Positions 36,344 to 45,177 of a stretch of 52,195 bases of DNA are shown here, piece by piece. Positions within the stretch are counted from its first letter, which is position 1. The number at the start of each line of letters is the position of its first letter. The translations under genes and the position numbers were made by a program. The stretch covers positions 87,261 to 139,455 of the forward strand of contig FMUA01000009.1 of NCBI GenBank assembly GCA_900100595.1, in the 5' to 3' direction. The DNA comes from Ruminococcaceae bacterium P7 (GTDB taxonomy: Bacteria; Bacillota; Clostridia; Oscillospirales; Acutalibacteraceae). The notes beneath the pieces were generated by a model. That model was not told the origin of the DNA and did no database searches. It saw only the letters and a program-made list of their open reading frames with translations.

Positions 36344-36988
36344 TCAATAGGCTTGCAGTCTGCGAATGACCTCCGCAGGATTTTCCGCCTTGAAAACCGC
36401 GGTGCCTGCGACGCTGACGTCAACGCCTGCTTCCGCGGCCTGCGCGATGGTGGCGTCGCCGATGCCGCCGTCCGCCTCGATCAGCACGTTCAGACCGCGC
36501 CTTTGGATTTCGGCTTTCAGCTCGCGCACCTTCGGCATCATGTCCGCCATGAAGCTCTGACCGCCGAAGCCCGGCTCGACGGTCATGACAAGCACCAGAT
36601 CGAGATTCTCGAGATAGGGGAACACCGCGCATGCGGGAGTCTTGGGCTTGAGCACCAGACCTGCCTTGCAGCCGCGGCTCTTGATTTTGGCAATCGTCTG
36701 AGCCGCGTCGGAGTCGCTTTCGATGTGGAAGGTGATGATATCCGCGCCCGCGTCGGCGAAGTCGTCGATATAGCGCAGCGGCTCGCTGATCATCAGGTGA
36801 ACGTCAAAGGGCTTTTTGCTGAACGGACGCAGCCACCTGATAACGGGAGCACCGAAGGTGAGGTTCGGCACGAAGTGGGCGTCCATCACGTCGAGGTGCA
36901 TCCAGTCCGCGCCTGCCCTGTCCATTCTTTCGATTTCCGCGCCCATTTTGGAGAAGTCACAGGAGAGCAGTGACGGCGCAATCAGCAT
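36344..36988 (-). CDS. rpe: Ribulose-phosphate 3-epimerase
   Basis: Pentose phosphate enzyme interconverting ribulose 5-phosphate and xylulose 5-phosphate. The 214-residue TIM barrel shows IAPSLLSCDFSKMG, the metal-binding WMHLDVMDAHFVPNLTFG segment, DVHLMI, ITFHIES, VMTVEPGFGGQSF and LIEADGGI. The gene starts 12 bases after the stop of the pseudo-ATPase gene on the same strand, with GAGG as Shine-Dalgarno, so it is the last gene of that operon. Confidence 0.97.
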   Translation of the reverse strand: MLIAPSLLSCDFSKMGAEIERMDRAGADWMHLDVMDAHFVPNLTFGAPVIRWLRPFSKKPFDVHLMISEPLRYIDDFADAGADIITFHIESDSDAAQTIAKIKSRGCKAGLVLKPKTPACAVFPYLENLDLVLVMTVEPGFGGQSFMADMMPKVRELKAEIQRRGLNVLIEADGGIGDATIAQAAEAGVDVSVAGTAVFKAENPAEVIRRLQAY

Positions 36989-37000
36989 AACAATTCCTCC

Positions 37001-39694
37001 CTATGGTTTTTGGACGGCGGGAGCGGCAATAGCCGCGACGCCCCAGAAAATCGTGTAAATCAGTACCTCAAGCGAACCCATAACGCCGATGTTGGCGTAC
37101 AGCGAAAGCGCTGAGGCAACCAGAATACCCAGCACGACAGCGACGAGCTGGATAATGATAGCCAGCGAGATGTTGCTCTTGATTCGCACACTGCCCGAAA
37201 CGGCGCGCGCAAGGGCGCTCGTCTTGCCCTGCGTGATCAGATAGGAGCGTGAGCTTTCCTCGATCACGCTCTGCGCTTCCTTGAGCGCGTGACCCAGACC
37301 TGTCGGCAGCACCTTGATGCTGCGGTAAAACAGCCCGTAGAGCTTCGCGACGAGGTCGTCGGTGATGTTGAAGTCGGTGGTGCGTATCAGGAAGCTGATG
37401 CCGTTCGCCTCGGCGCGCTGCAGCTCAGCCTGCAGCTCCTGATCGGCGTGGTACTTCGTGACGACCATCGCGACCAGTCTGCCGGCGCGGGAGATGTAGG
37501 TGACCTGACTTCCCGTCGAGGTGTAGCGTTCCTCGTACTCGGGGGTAGGCGTGTCGACGCGGTACTTGTCCATCAGGTTGCGCGAGCCGACAAGGATACG
37601 CTCGCCGTTGATCCAGCCGACCAGTCCGAGACCGTCCTCGTAGAGCACGGATTCCACCTCGGGAAGGCTCTCTCCCGTCTCGGAGATGACGGAATCAAAC
37701 GCGTTGGCAAGGGGGTTCTGCGCCTCCTTGAGGATCGCGATGCCGCAGAGCAGCGACTCGTCGACGTTGTATTCCTCATAGGTTTTGATGCCCTCCAGCT
37801 CGATGCAGTCAGTGGGGAACAGCTCGTTCGCATCGAGCATGATCGCGGTGCTGTCGCAGAACTGCTTGATGGAGGGATAGCCTGCCAGCATGGAGCCGTA
37901 GCCGAGAAGCCGCTTGCACAGCTGCCTGACAGGCAGGTTGACCGCAAGCAAGGTCGAAATGGGGATCGCCAGCGCGGTGATGACCGCCAGCGTATTGATG
38001 CCGCCCGCGAAGTTGAGCTTGACGACGCCGTAGAGCAGTCCGATGATCAGCGCGACGAGCGTGGTGATCGGCGCGAGCTTGGAAGCGAGATCCTCGCTGG
38101 GGTCGGGGGCGTAGGAGATTTTCAGGAAGTTCGCGGGGAAGCCCGTGCGGTGCTGATAGGCGATGATGGTCTTGTCGGCGGCGGTGCCGCTGAGCATCTT
38201 GTTCGCGACGTATTCGTTGTTATAGATCTTCGCCGCGTATTTCTGCCCCTTGGAGCAGACAAAGCGGAAGTTGTCCTTGACGCGCAGCACCATGATCAGC
38301 TTGCCGAGGTTGTTGGTGAAGAATGCGAGCAGCGCGATGACGCAGTAATAATTCACGTTGAAGGCGGTCATATCGCCGAGCGTGAAGAAGGATACCAGCG
38401 TTTGCAGAACCGAAACGGCGGCTGCCACGGCGACGGCGGTGTCGGAATTGCCCTTGAATCGGAGCAGCGGCGTCAGACCGCTGACGACCGCCACGCGGTT
38501 GAGAAAAATGGACAGACCGACCATCAGGAAATTGAATACCGCGTAGGCGGCAGGCGCGACGGGAATCGCGGAGATGATCGCGCCGGGGAAGATACGCGTC
38601 ACGACCGTCAGGGCGATGGAAACCAGCGCGATAATGCCCATGATCAGGGTGCGCGTAAAGAGCTTGCGGATGTTGTGGTTCAGCTCAAAGAGGATGCTTT
38701 TTTCATCCTCCTCGTCGGTGTAGTCCTCGATCGTCTTGGCTTTTTCGTGCGGCGTGTCGTCATCGTCGCTCTCGTCGCCCGAGAAGAAGCCGACCACAGC
38801 GGAGAGGATCTTCTCCTTGGGAGAACGGGTGTCCTCTTCCTTTTCGTCCTCGGGGTCGGTGTCGGGCTTAGGCTCGGGACGGATGACGTGCGTGAGCACG
38901 GAGGGGTTTTTGGAGCGGATGTATTCCTCGTATTCGTTGGTGACGACCTCGGAGAAGCGTCCCGCTTTGACGTTGATGGTGTCGCCCTTTTGCTCGGGAC
39001 GGTAAATCGGGACACGCGCGACGATCTTGTCCTGCGCGCCTGCCGGCTCGCTCTCCTGAACGGGAGGCTCCTCCTGTTCGGCGGCGGACGCTTTGGGCGG
39101 TTCGGGTTCCTTGGGCTGTTCCGCCTGCTCCGTTTGTTCGGCGGACTGCTTCGGTTCGGGCACGTCGATATCGATGCCAGAAAAGCTCTCAACCACAGGC
39201 TTCTCGCGGAACGCGTCAGCGGTGCTGAGCACCTCTCCCGAGAATTTGGTGCCCTCGGCATATTCGGGTGTGAGGGTGACGATCTTATCAGGCTCCTGCG
39301 GCTCAGGCGCATCCTCTGCATCGGGCGGCGTCGGTTCCTGCGGCGCTTCGGTATTTTCCTGCGCCTGCTCGGGGGTGTGCACCTGCTCTGTGCTGCCGTC
39401 CATCAGCAGCTCCGCCTGAATCGTGGTGGCGGTTTTTTCGCCGACGATCGCGTTGCCGTCGTCCTCTTTCTTTTGTTCCTTGTCCAGTTCAAGGGGGTTG
39501 GCATTGGTCAGACGCGGCTTTTTGTCCGCGTTGCTGAAAATTTCAGATAACTTCGGCTTGACGCGGTACTTTTGCGCAGTGCGCTTCATCTTTTCACGGT
39601 CAGCCATCTCGTGCGTTTCCGCGAGGATGCTTTCTATTTCAAGCTCCTTGAGCAGCTGTTCCTGCTTGTCCGTGTCTTTATTCAGCTCTGACAA
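37001..39694 (-). CDS. Degenerate P-type-ATPase-like membrane protein with long acidic N-terminus
   Basis: An 897-residue protein. Residues 1-340 are hydrophilic and low-complexity, rich in Glu, Pro, Gln and Ala, probably disordered. Membrane segments lie at about 347-405, 418-470, 540-590 and two at the C-terminus (843-890). Between them, residues 610-800 follow the P-type ATPase cytoplasmic layout: DSTAIML at 614-620 where active pumps have DKTGTLT (Asp614 kept, Lys/Gly/Thr lost), NPLANAF (660-666) like the HPLAxAI motif, a G-x-G loop with VGSRNLM (702-708), and RTTDFN (771-776) in place of TGDN. It is probably an inactive pump relative with a sensing or scaffold role. The start is TTG at 39694 after AAAGGAAG. 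It lies between the rlmB-type gene and rpe. Confidence 0.75.
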   Translation of the reverse strand: MSELNKDTDKQEQLLKELEIESILAETHEMADREKMKRTAQKYRVKPKLSEIFSNADKKPRLTNANPLELDKEQKKEDDGNAIVGEKTATTIQAELLMDGSTEQVHTPEQAQENTEAPQEPTPPDAEDAPEPQEPDKIVTLTPEYAEGTKFSGEVLSTADAFREKPVVESFSGIDIDVPEPKQSAEQTEQAEQPKEPEPPKASAAEQEEPPVQESEPAGAQDKIVARVPIYRPEQKGDTINVKAGRFSEVVTNEYEEYIRSKNPSVLTHVIRPEPKPDTDPEDEKEEDTRSPKEKILSAVVGFFSGDESDDDDTPHEKAKTIEDYTDEEDEKSILFELNHNIRKLFTRTLIMGIIALVSIALTVVTRIFPGAIISAIPVAPAAYAVFNFLMVGLSIFLNRVAVVSGLTPLLRFKGNSDTAVAVAAAVSVLQTLVSFFTLGDMTAFNVNYYCVIALLAFFTNNLGKLIMVLRVKDNFRFVCSKGQKYAAKIYNNEYVANKMLSGTAADKTIIAYQHRTGFPANFLKISYAPDPSEDLASKLAPITTLVALIIGLLYGVVKLNFAGGINTLAVITALAIPISTLLAVNLPVRQLCKRLLGYGSMLAGYPSIKQFCDSTAIMLDANELFPTDCIELEGIKTYEEYNVDESLLCGIAILKEAQNPLANAFDSVISETGESLPEVESVLYEDGLGLVGWINGERILVGSRNLMDKYRVDTPTPEYEERYTSTGSQVTYISRAGRLVAMVVTKYHADQELQAELQRAEANGISFLIRTTDFNITDDLVAKLYGLFYRSIKVLPTGLGHALKEAQSVIEESSRSYLITQGKTSALARAVSGSVRIKSNISLAIIIQLVAVVLGILVASALSLYANIGVMGSLEVLIYTIFWGVAAIAAPAVQKP

Positions 39695-39727
39695 GGCGTT
39701 ACACTTCCTTTCACTTTGATATTTCTG

Positions 39728-40477
39728 TTACCTTCCTTTCATCGCCTGGTACATCAGAATGCCCGCGGCGACGGAGGCGTTGAGGGAGTTGATCTTTCCT
39801 TTCATCGGCAGCGACACGATGACGTCGCATTTTTCCCTGACAAGGCGCGAAATACCCTTGCCCTCGTTGCCGATGACGATCGCGCATGGTCCGGAAAAAT
39901 CACATTTTTCGTAGTCGGTGCCGTTCATGTCGGCGCCGAACACCCATACGCCCTTTGCTTTGAGTTCGTCGATGGTGGCGGCGATATTCGTCACCCGCGC
40001 GACGTTCATATATTCGATTGCGCCCGCGCTCGCCTTTCCGACCGTATAGCTCAGTCCCGCGCTGCGGCGTTTGGGGACGATGACCCCGTGAACGCCCGCG
40101 CATTCGGCGGTGCGGATGATCGCGCCGAGGTTGTGGGGATCCTCCAGCTCGTCGAGAACGACGATAAACGGCGGTTCACCGCGGCTCTCTGCGCAGGCGA
40201 GGATGTCCTCGACTGAGCAGTATTCCTTGACGGCGGCAAAGGCGATGATGCCCTGATGCACCGCGCCTCCGCTGAGAAAGTCGAGCTTGGTGCGGTCGAC
40301 CTCCTTGACCGGGATCTTCTTTTCCCGCGCCTTGGCGAGGATGCCGACAACAGCGCCGCTTTTTTCACCCCTTGCCACCATGATCTTGTCGATGGGACGG
40401 TTGCCGCGCAGCGCTTCGCTGACGGGATTTCTGCCCGAAATCACCTCGGATTTGACTTCTTTTTGCTGTTCAGCCAT
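39728..40477 (-). CDS. rlmB: 23S rRNA (guanosine-2'-O-)-methyltransferase, RlmB/TrmH type
   Basis: SPOUT-family RNA 2'-O-ribose methyltransferase. The 249 residues start with an N-terminal substrate-binding domain (ISGRNPVSEALRGNRPIDKI) and contain the three SpoU motifs: VVLDELEDPHNLGAIIRTAECAG, IVIGNEGKGISRLV and INSLNASVAAGILMYQ, which form the SAM-binding knot. The start at 40477 follows AGAGGAAAAG; an ATG 24 bases upstream is a weaker choice. The exact target guanosine (G2251 in RlmB) cannot be proven from sequence alone. Confidence 0.92.
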   Translation of the reverse strand: MAEQQKEVKSEVISGRNPVSEALRGNRPIDKIMVARGEKSGAVVGILAKAREKKIPVKEVDRTKLDFLSGGAVHQGIIAFAAVKEYCSVEDILACAESRGEPPFIVVLDELEDPHNLGAIIRTAECAGVHGVIVPKRRSAGLSYTVGKASAGAIEYMNVARVTNIAATIDELKAKGVWVFGADMNGTDYEKCDFSGPCAIVIGNEGKGISRLVREKCDVIVSLPMKGKINSLNASVAAGILMYQAMKGR

Positions 40478-40511
40478 AGCTTTTCCTCTGTCTTTCCACA
40501 TATTCCTTTTT

Positions 40512-40540
40512 ATTATAACACAAAAAAAGAGAAATTAACA
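40512..40540 (-). promoter_or_regulatory. Possible promoter before the rlmB-type gene
   Basis: On the minus strand a perfect TATAAT (40517-40512) lies 17 bases from a poor -35 (TGTTAA, 40540-40535) that overlaps the end of the upstream membrane-protein gene. It would allow separate expression of the rlmB, pseudo-ATPase and rpe genes. Confidence 0.45.
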
Positions 40541-41143
40541 GCTTTTTTGCGAAATTCTTTCCGCCAATGCGTCCAAGATTACGGCACCTTTATCCATATA
40601 AATCGGTATGATGCCGAACATGCCCGTTTCGTCGTCGCGGAAGAGCGCGAGCTGCGGCGGAAACGGCGTGAAGCTGAAATACAGGCTGACAAAGAGAAAG
40701 AGCAGCAGCACGCAGGGCGCAAAGAGGTTTTTGAGATACAGCGGCGAGCGGTAGAGCCACAGCGAAAACAGCGAACAGAACGTGACAGCCGCGAGAGAAA
40801 AGGCGGTATTCGCGGCGGCTCCGCAGGGACGCAGCAGCAGTCCGCCGCCGCAGAGAAGACCGCCGAGCAGATAAAGCGACAGTGTTTTCGCGGCGGTCAG
40901 ACGCTTCATGGAGGGCTGCACGCTGAGCAGCTCGAGCAATCCCCAGAGCAGATAGGGAAGGAGCAGCGTTTTTGTCTGCTCCCACACGCTGTTATTGACC
41001 GCGCCGAACAGCACGCCGATCAAGTGCCCGTCGGTCAGTGCATAGAGCTGCTTCATCAGAATGGAAACAAGAAAACAGAACAAAATTCCGCCCATTTCCA
41101 GTTCTGTCAGATATTTCGTATGCTTATGCGGCATCTCGTTCAC
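40535..41143 (-). CDS. Small polytopic membrane protein, DUF6512-like
   Basis: A 202-residue membrane protein with about six hydrophobic helices and a characteristic loop AVNNSVWEQTKTLLLPYLLWGLLE after the second one, reminiscent of the DUF6512 family (VNESVWEHLK...FFP). No catalytic motif is seen. The function is unknown. It is upstream of the rlmB-type gene by 57 bases on the same strand and may be the first gene of that operon. Confidence 0.6.
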   Translation of the reverse strand: MNEMPHKHTKYLTELEMGGILFCFLVSILMKQLYALTDGHLIGVLFGAVNNSVWEQTKTLLLPYLLWGLLELLSVQPSMKRLTAAKTLSLYLLGGLLCGGGLLLRPCGAAANTAFSLAAVTFCSLFSLWLYRSPLYLKNLFAPCVLLLFLFVSLYFSFTPFPPQLALFRDDETGMFGIIPIYMDKGAVILDALAERISQKSC

Positions 41144-41478
41144 CTCGTAATCATTATGACAAAAAAGTTATATATTCTAAAAGAATCAAAAGGAGAGGAA
41201 AATATTTCCGCAAAAGAACATATACAAATCGTATAATTCCTCAGTTTCAAAAAAATGTGGATAACTATGTGGAAAATGTGTAAACAACTGTGTGGAGAGA
41301 GCAGAAACGGTTCGATAGGGGTGGGATTTCTAAAAAGTCAAGCCTTTTTTCCTAATTCCACATAAATTTTTTTGTGGAAAGGTGGAAAGAATGGATTTAC
41401 AAAATGTAATAAATGGATGTCAATGCCCTTTTTTGCTGTTTTTCCGACAAATTACAAATTATTTAAATTTCATAGAAA
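41144..41478. other. AT-rich intergenic region with DnaA-box-like cluster
   Basis: This 335-base gap has no gene. A perfect DnaA-box sequence TGTGGATAA (complement of TTATCCACA) lies at 41256-41264, followed closely by related words TGTGGAAAA (41268-41276), TGTGTAAAC (41277-41285) and TGTGGAGAG (41291-41299). Further on, TTCCACA (41357-41363) and TGTGGAA (41374-41380) form an inverted repeat around an A/T stretch. It may be a DnaA-binding regulatory or titration site. An origin is less likely, as explained among the findings. Confidence 0.5.
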
Positions 41479-41988
41479 TTAATAAAAAAACAGTCGAACT
41501 GTCACAATGCTCATCACCAGAGCGGTGAAGTCCGCGGCAAGCGCCGCAGGAAGCGTGTGCCGCGTAAATTTGACGCGGATGCTGCCGTAATACATCGCGA
41601 CGGCATAGAAGGTGGTTTCGCTCGAGCCTGCCAGAACAGACGCGACCCTTCCGGCGAAGCTGTCGGGGCCGCAGTCCGAAAAGACCGAGAGCAGCAGCGC
41701 CGTCGCACCGCTTCCCGAAACGGGTCGGAGCAGCGCCATCGGAACGATCTCGGCAGGAAAGCCGATCGCGTCTGCAAGCGGCGTTATCATTTGGCAGAGC
41801 GCTTCCATCGCGCCGCTTGCGCGCAGCAGGCTGACAGCGAACATCAGCCCCATGATCGCGGGTGCGATATGGTAGAGCGTTTGCAGCCCGTCCTTCGCGC
41901 CCTCCAGAAAGAGGTCGAACACGGGAACGCGGCGAACCAGACCGAATAATACGATAATAAGCGCGAACAGCGGCATCACAAGCGTCAT
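41479..41988 (-). CDS. spmB: Spore maturation protein B
   Basis: A 169-residue membrane protein of the nucleoside-recognition (Gate) family. SpmB and SpmA together are needed for spore-core dehydration in Bacillus. It has about four hydrophobic helices and the family segments GLQTLYHIAPAIMGLMFAVSLLRASGAM, ALLRPVSGSGA and GPDSFAGRVASVLAGSSETTFYAVAMYYGS. It follows spmA after 4 bases on the same strand. Its presence suggests a sporulating ancestry, although other sporulation genes are not in the window. Confidence 0.93.
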   Translation of the reverse strand: MTLVMPLFALIIVLFGLVRRVPVFDLFLEGAKDGLQTLYHIAPAIMGLMFAVSLLRASGAMEALCQMITPLADAIGFPAEIVPMALLRPVSGSGATALLLSVFSDCGPDSFAGRVASVLAGSSETTFYAVAMYYGSIRVKFTRHTLPAALAADFTALVMSIVTVRLFFY

Positions 41989-41992
41989 TTTC

Positions 41993-42583
41993 TCACCTCG
42001 GCGTCCTATTATTTTTCTTGTTGAGAATAATAGCGATGCTCAGCGCGACCGTCAAGGCGCTTGCGGAGCTGAGCCATACGGGAACGAGTATCTCAAACGG
42101 CGCGGTGCTGCCGCTGCTTTGCCGCAGCGAACCGAGCATCGTAGGAAGCAGCTGGAGAGAAGCCGTGTTCATCACAACAAAGATGACCATTTCGTCGCTC
42201 GCTGTGTCGCCGTGACCGTTGAGGCGGTCAAGCTCCGCCATCGCGCGCAGACCGAGCGGTGTGGCGGTATTGCCCAGACCGAGCAGATTCGCCGTGAGGT
42301 TCATGGTGATGAACCCGAACGCTTCGCCGTCTTTGTCGAGCGCGGGGAACAGCAGCCGCAGCAGCGGCGCCGACAAACGCGCGAGCAGCGTAGTCAGTCC
42401 GCTTTTCTCCGCGATTTTCATAATGCCCGACCAGAGCGTCAGGATGCCCGCAAGCGTCAGAAGAAGCTCTACCGCGTCCGCACCGCTGTCCACCATAGCG
42501 GCGGAGAGGTTCTCGCTCTTTCCAAACAGGAAGGAACAGACCACGCTGACGATGACCAGCAGGCTCCAGATGACATTCAGCAA
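41993..42583 (-). CDS. spmA: Spore maturation protein A
   Basis: Partner of SpmB; membrane protein with the Gate domain. From the TTG start at 42583 it has 196 residues, the size of Bacillus SpmA. That start is preferred because AGGAAGT (42592-42598) precedes it and the family begins LNVIWSLLVIVSVV; a longer in-frame reading from 42667 adds an unrelated segment. Motifs include TLWSGIMKIAEKSGLT, NLTANLLGLGNTATPLGLRAM and FVVMNTASLQLLPTM. It is divergent from the AbrB-type regulator. Confidence 0.92.
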   Translation of the reverse strand: MLNVIWSLLVIVSVVCSFLFGKSENLSAAMVDSGADAVELLLTLAGILTLWSGIMKIAEKSGLTTLLARLSAPLLRLLFPALDKDGEAFGFITMNLTANLLGLGNTATPLGLRAMAELDRLNGHGDTASDEMVIFVVMNTASLQLLPTMLGSLRQSSGSTAPFEILVPVWLSSASALTVALSIAIILNKKNNRTPR

Positions 42584-42651
42584 AAAAAACACTTCCTTTC
42601 GCAAGTATCGACGAAATAATAGCAAAATAATAAAATTTTTCAAGTAGAGAA

Positions 42652-42680
42652 TTGACAATAAAACCATAATATGGTAAAAT
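42652..42680 (+). promoter_or_regulatory. Promoter for the AbrB-family gene
   Basis: Consensus TTGACA (42652-42657) and TAAAAT (42675-42680) with a 17-base spacer, 45 bases before the ATG at 42725. Confidence 0.82.
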
Positions 42681-42724
42681 TATGTCAAAAGAAGAAAACA
42701 CCTGCAGTTCATGGAGAGCATATT

Positions 42725-42967
42725 ATGATTTTTACCAACTTCAGAGAAATAGACAAGCTTGGCAGAATTGTCATATCCAAGGACATCCGCAGGCATCTCA
42801 ACATCCATGCGGGCGATGTGCTGCAAATCAACGCCGAGGGTGAAAGCATCATCATCAAAAAGGCGGAAAAGAAATGCCTGTTCTGCAACGCCGATGAAAA
42901 CCTTGTGGAGCTTGACGGCAAGAGCGTGTGCCGTGATTGCGTCGAAAAGCTCCGTGCCCTCACATAA
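42725..42967 (+). CDS. AbrB-family regulator with C-terminal zinc ribbon
   Basis: An 80-residue DNA-binding protein. Residues 4-48 are a swapped-hairpin AbrB domain (REIDKLGRIVISKDIRRHLNI...GDVLQINAEGESIIIKK). The C-terminal part has two Cys pairs, CLFC (51, 54) and CRDC (69, 72), likely binding zinc. AbrB-family proteins repress transition-state genes in Bacillus; the target here is unknown. The start at 42725 follows GGAGAG, and an earlier in-frame ATG (42671) overlaps the promoter. It precedes the PPTase gene by 24 bases and may be co-transcribed. Confidence 0.9.
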   Translation: MIFTNFREIDKLGRIVISKDIRRHLNIHAGDVLQINAEGESIIIKKAEKKCLFCNADENLVELDGKSVCRDCVEKLRALT

Positions 42968-42991
42968 GTATATTGGCATCGGGGGAAAAAT

Positions 42992-43594
42992 ATGAAAATC
43001 TATCTCGCGGACATCGCGTCTGTCCTGCCGCGCCACAGGGAGTATATCTCTCCGCAGCGGCTGCAGAAGACGCTCCGCTACCGCATGCCCGACGATCAAA
43101 AACGCTGTATCGCGGGCAGCGTATTACTGCGGTATTTTTTAGGCGATACCGCTATTCTGGACAACGGCTTCGGCAAGCCCGTAGCGGAAAACGGCGTCTG
43201 CTTCAACCTTTCCCACAGCGGCGGGTGGGTGCTGCTCGCGGTGGATGACCGCGACGTCGGCTGTGATATCGAGAGTGTGTGCTTCGTTGACGCCGCGCGC
43301 ATGGGAAAAATCGTGTTCACCGACAGGGAATGCCGTATGGTGGAAACCGCACCCGACAAAACGGGCGTTTTTTTTGATTTGTGGACAAAAAAAGAAGCCC
43401 TGCTCAAATGTATGGGCAAGGGCTTTCACCGCGAGGCAAAGTCGGTGGAGGTCTGCGGAGATCGCTTTGCGGACGGAGAAATAACCTACTATATGAAAAC
43501 AAAGCGCTTTGCGGACTATACCGTTTCGGTCTGCTCCGTGAATCCCGATTTTCAAATGAAGGTGGAGTTTGTCGATTTAAAAAGCATCGGATAA
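42992..43594 (+). CDS. 4'-Phosphopantetheinyl transferase superfamily protein
   Basis: A 200-residue enzyme of the Sfp-type superfamily that transfers phosphopantetheine from CoA to a carrier-protein serine. The signature residues are visible: VGCDIE (89-94) with the metal-binding Asp92 and Glu94, and WTKKEALLK (131-139) with Glu135 and Lys139. An NLSHSGGWVLLAV segment (72-84) is also typical. No polyketide or peptide synthase is nearby, so it may serve fatty-acid synthesis or a distant cluster. Confidence 0.9.
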   Translation: MKIYLADIASVLPRHREYISPQRLQKTLRYRMPDDQKRCIAGSVLLRYFLGDTAILDNGFGKPVAENGVCFNLSHSGGWVLLAVDDRDVGCDIESVCFVDAARMGKIVFTDRECRMVETAPDKTGVFFDLWTKKEALLKCMGKGFHREAKSVEVCGDRFADGEITYYMKTKRFADYTVSVCSVNPDFQMKVEFVDLKSIG

Positions 43595-43756
43595 CAGGGG
43601 GTTCGTCAGGAAAAACTCTCCGGGAACCTCTAACAATTCCTTACCGCGCATAAGCACGGAATCTTCACGGCATAATCTTCCGCACTTTTGCACGACATTG
43701 AATTATCAGAGATTCTCCTCTGTTTTTTCTTTCATTCAAAAAAATGAAAAAAAGAC

Positions 43757-43785
43757 TTGCTTTTTTCAAAACGCTGCGTTATAAT
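43757..43785 (+). promoter_or_regulatory. Promoter for metK
   Basis: TTGCTT (43757-43762) and TATAAT (43780-43785) with a 17-base spacer; the transcript starts just before the SAM-I riboswitch. Bases 43595-43756 hold no gene. Confidence 0.82.
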
Positions 43786-43804
43786 AGTCACCAGTTGAAT
43801 AGAA

Positions 43805-43897
43805 ACTTATCAAGAGCGACTGAGGGACAGGCCCTGTGAAGTCCGGCAACCTGCGCAAGCAAGGTGCTAAATCCTGCGGTATTACCGAAAGATGAGT
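43805..43897 (+). promoter_or_regulatory. SAM-I (S-box) riboswitch aptamer
   Basis: The canonical core is present in order: CTTATCAAGAG (43806-43816), CTGAGGGACAGGCCCTGTGAAG with the kink-turn, CCGGCAACCTGCG, AAGGTGCTAAATCCTGCGG and the closing GATGAG. Binding S-adenosylmethionine should favour the downstream terminator and switch metK off, a direct feedback on its own product. Confidence 0.95.
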
Positions 43898-43904
43898 GAA
43901 ATAC

Positions 43905-43936
43905 AGCCCTTTCGGAAGAAGGGGCTTTTATTTTTG
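43905..43936 (+). terminator. Riboswitch expression-platform terminator
   Basis: AGCCCTTT (43905-43912) pairs with AAGGGGCT (43919-43926) with a U.G wobble, followed by TTTATTTTTG. It lies directly after the SAM-I aptamer and before metK. Confidence 0.85.
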
Positions 43937-43962
43937 TAATTTTGAGTATGGAGTGAGGCACA

Positions 43963-45144
43963 ATGGCAAGACATTTCTTTTCATCCGAGTCCGTCACCGA
44001 GGGACATCCCGACAAGGTGTGCGACTGCGTCTCCGACGCGGTCCTCGACAAGATTCTGGAGCAGGACAAAAACGCGCACGTAGCCTGTGAGACCACCGTC
44101 ACAACGGGCATGGTACATATCATGGGCGAAATCAGCACAACGGCGAACGTCGATATTGCGTCCGTCGCGCGCGACGTGATCAAGGAGATCGGCTACGACA
44201 ATCCCGCATGCGGCTTTGACGGCAACAGCTGCGCGGTTCTCGTTTCGATGGACGCGCAGTCTCCCGATATCGCGATGGGCGTCAATGAGAGCTATGAGCG
44301 CAAGGACGGCGAGCAGGACGAGGACAACCGCATCGGCGCGGGAGATCAGGGCATCATGTTCGGCTATGCCTGCGACGAAACCGAGGAGCTGATGCCGCTG
44401 CCGATTTCACTCGCGCATAAGCTCGCGAAGAAGCTCACCGAGGTGCGCAAGAACGGAACATTAAGCTATCTGCGTCCCGACGGCAAGACGCAGGTCACGG
44501 TCGAGTATGACGATGATACCGCGGTCAGAGTGGATACCGTCGTTGTCTCCACCCAGCACGATGAGGACGTCACCCTCGAGCAGATTCGGGAGGATATGAT
44601 TCAGTATGTGATCCGACCCGTTATTCCCGAAGCGCTGTTGGATGCGGACACCAAGATTTTTGTCAACCCTACAGGCAGATTTGTCATCGGCGGACCCGTC
44701 GGAGACGCCGGTCTTACGGGCAGAAAGATCATCGTTGACACCTACGGCGGATTTTCCCGTCACGGCGGCGGTGCGTTCAGCGGCAAGGACCCGACAAAGG
44801 TCGACAGAAGCGCGGCGTATTACGCGCGCTATATCGCCAAGAACATCGTCGCGGCAAAGCTCGCGAGAAGATGCGAAATCCAGCTCGCCTACGCGATCGG
44901 CGTAGCGAAGCCCGTGTCTATCCGCGTGGATACCTTCGGCACCTCCGGCTACAGTGAAAAGCAGCTCGCGTCCGCGGTGGCAAAGGTGTTTGACTGCCGC
45001 CCGAATTCCATCATCCGTCAGCTCGGTCTGACCGAGACGAAATACCGTCCGCTTGCGGCGTACGGTCATATCGGCAGAGAGGACCTCGGCGTCAGCTGGG
45101 AAAAAACCGACAAAACCGAAGCGCTCAAGGCGGCGCTGCAATAA
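43963..45144 (+). CDS. metK: S-adenosylmethionine synthetase
   Basis: Makes S-adenosylmethionine from ATP and methionine. The 393-residue protein has [21 protein letters not shown] (5-25), the [12 protein letters not shown] signature (near 125-136), and the phosphate-binding [22 protein letters not shown] region. It is preceded by the SAM-I riboswitch that senses its product and by its own promoter. The terminator at 45150-45177 follows 5 bases after its stop. Confidence 0.97.
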   Translation: MARHFFSSESVTEGHPDKVCDCVSDAVLDKILEQDKNAHVACETTVTTGMVHIMGEISTTANVDIASVARDVIKEIGYDNPACGFDGNSCAVLVSMDAQSPDIAMGVNESYERKDGEQDEDNRIGAGDQGIMFGYACDETEELMPLPISLAHKLAKKLTEVRKNGTLSYLRPDGKTQVTVEYDDDTAVRVDTVVVSTQHDEDVTLEQIREDMIQYVIRPVIPEALLDADTKIFVNPTGRFVIGGPVGDAGLTGRKIIVDTYGGFSRHGGGAFSGKDPTKVDRSAAYYARYIAKNIVAAKLARRCEIQLAYAIGVAKPVSIRVDTFGTSGYSEKQLASAVAKVFDCRPNSIIRQLGLTETKYRPLAAYGHIGREDLGVSWEKTDKTEALKAALQ

Positions 45145-45149
45145 AAAAG

Positions 45150-45177
45150 GGGCGGACTCATTCGAGTCCGCCCTGAT
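45150..45177. terminator. Bidirectional terminator after metK
   Basis: GGGCGGACTC (45150-45159) pairs with GAGTCCGCCC (45164-45173), loop ATTC, with TGATTTT to the right and a CCTTTTTT run on the minus strand. The stop codon of the convergent gene is inside the hairpin. Confidence 0.88.

Noticed and set aside
41144..41478. Chromosomal replication origin
   Set aside because: There is no dnaA/dnaN nearby and transcription direction does not diverge from this point, though DnaA-box-like words are real.
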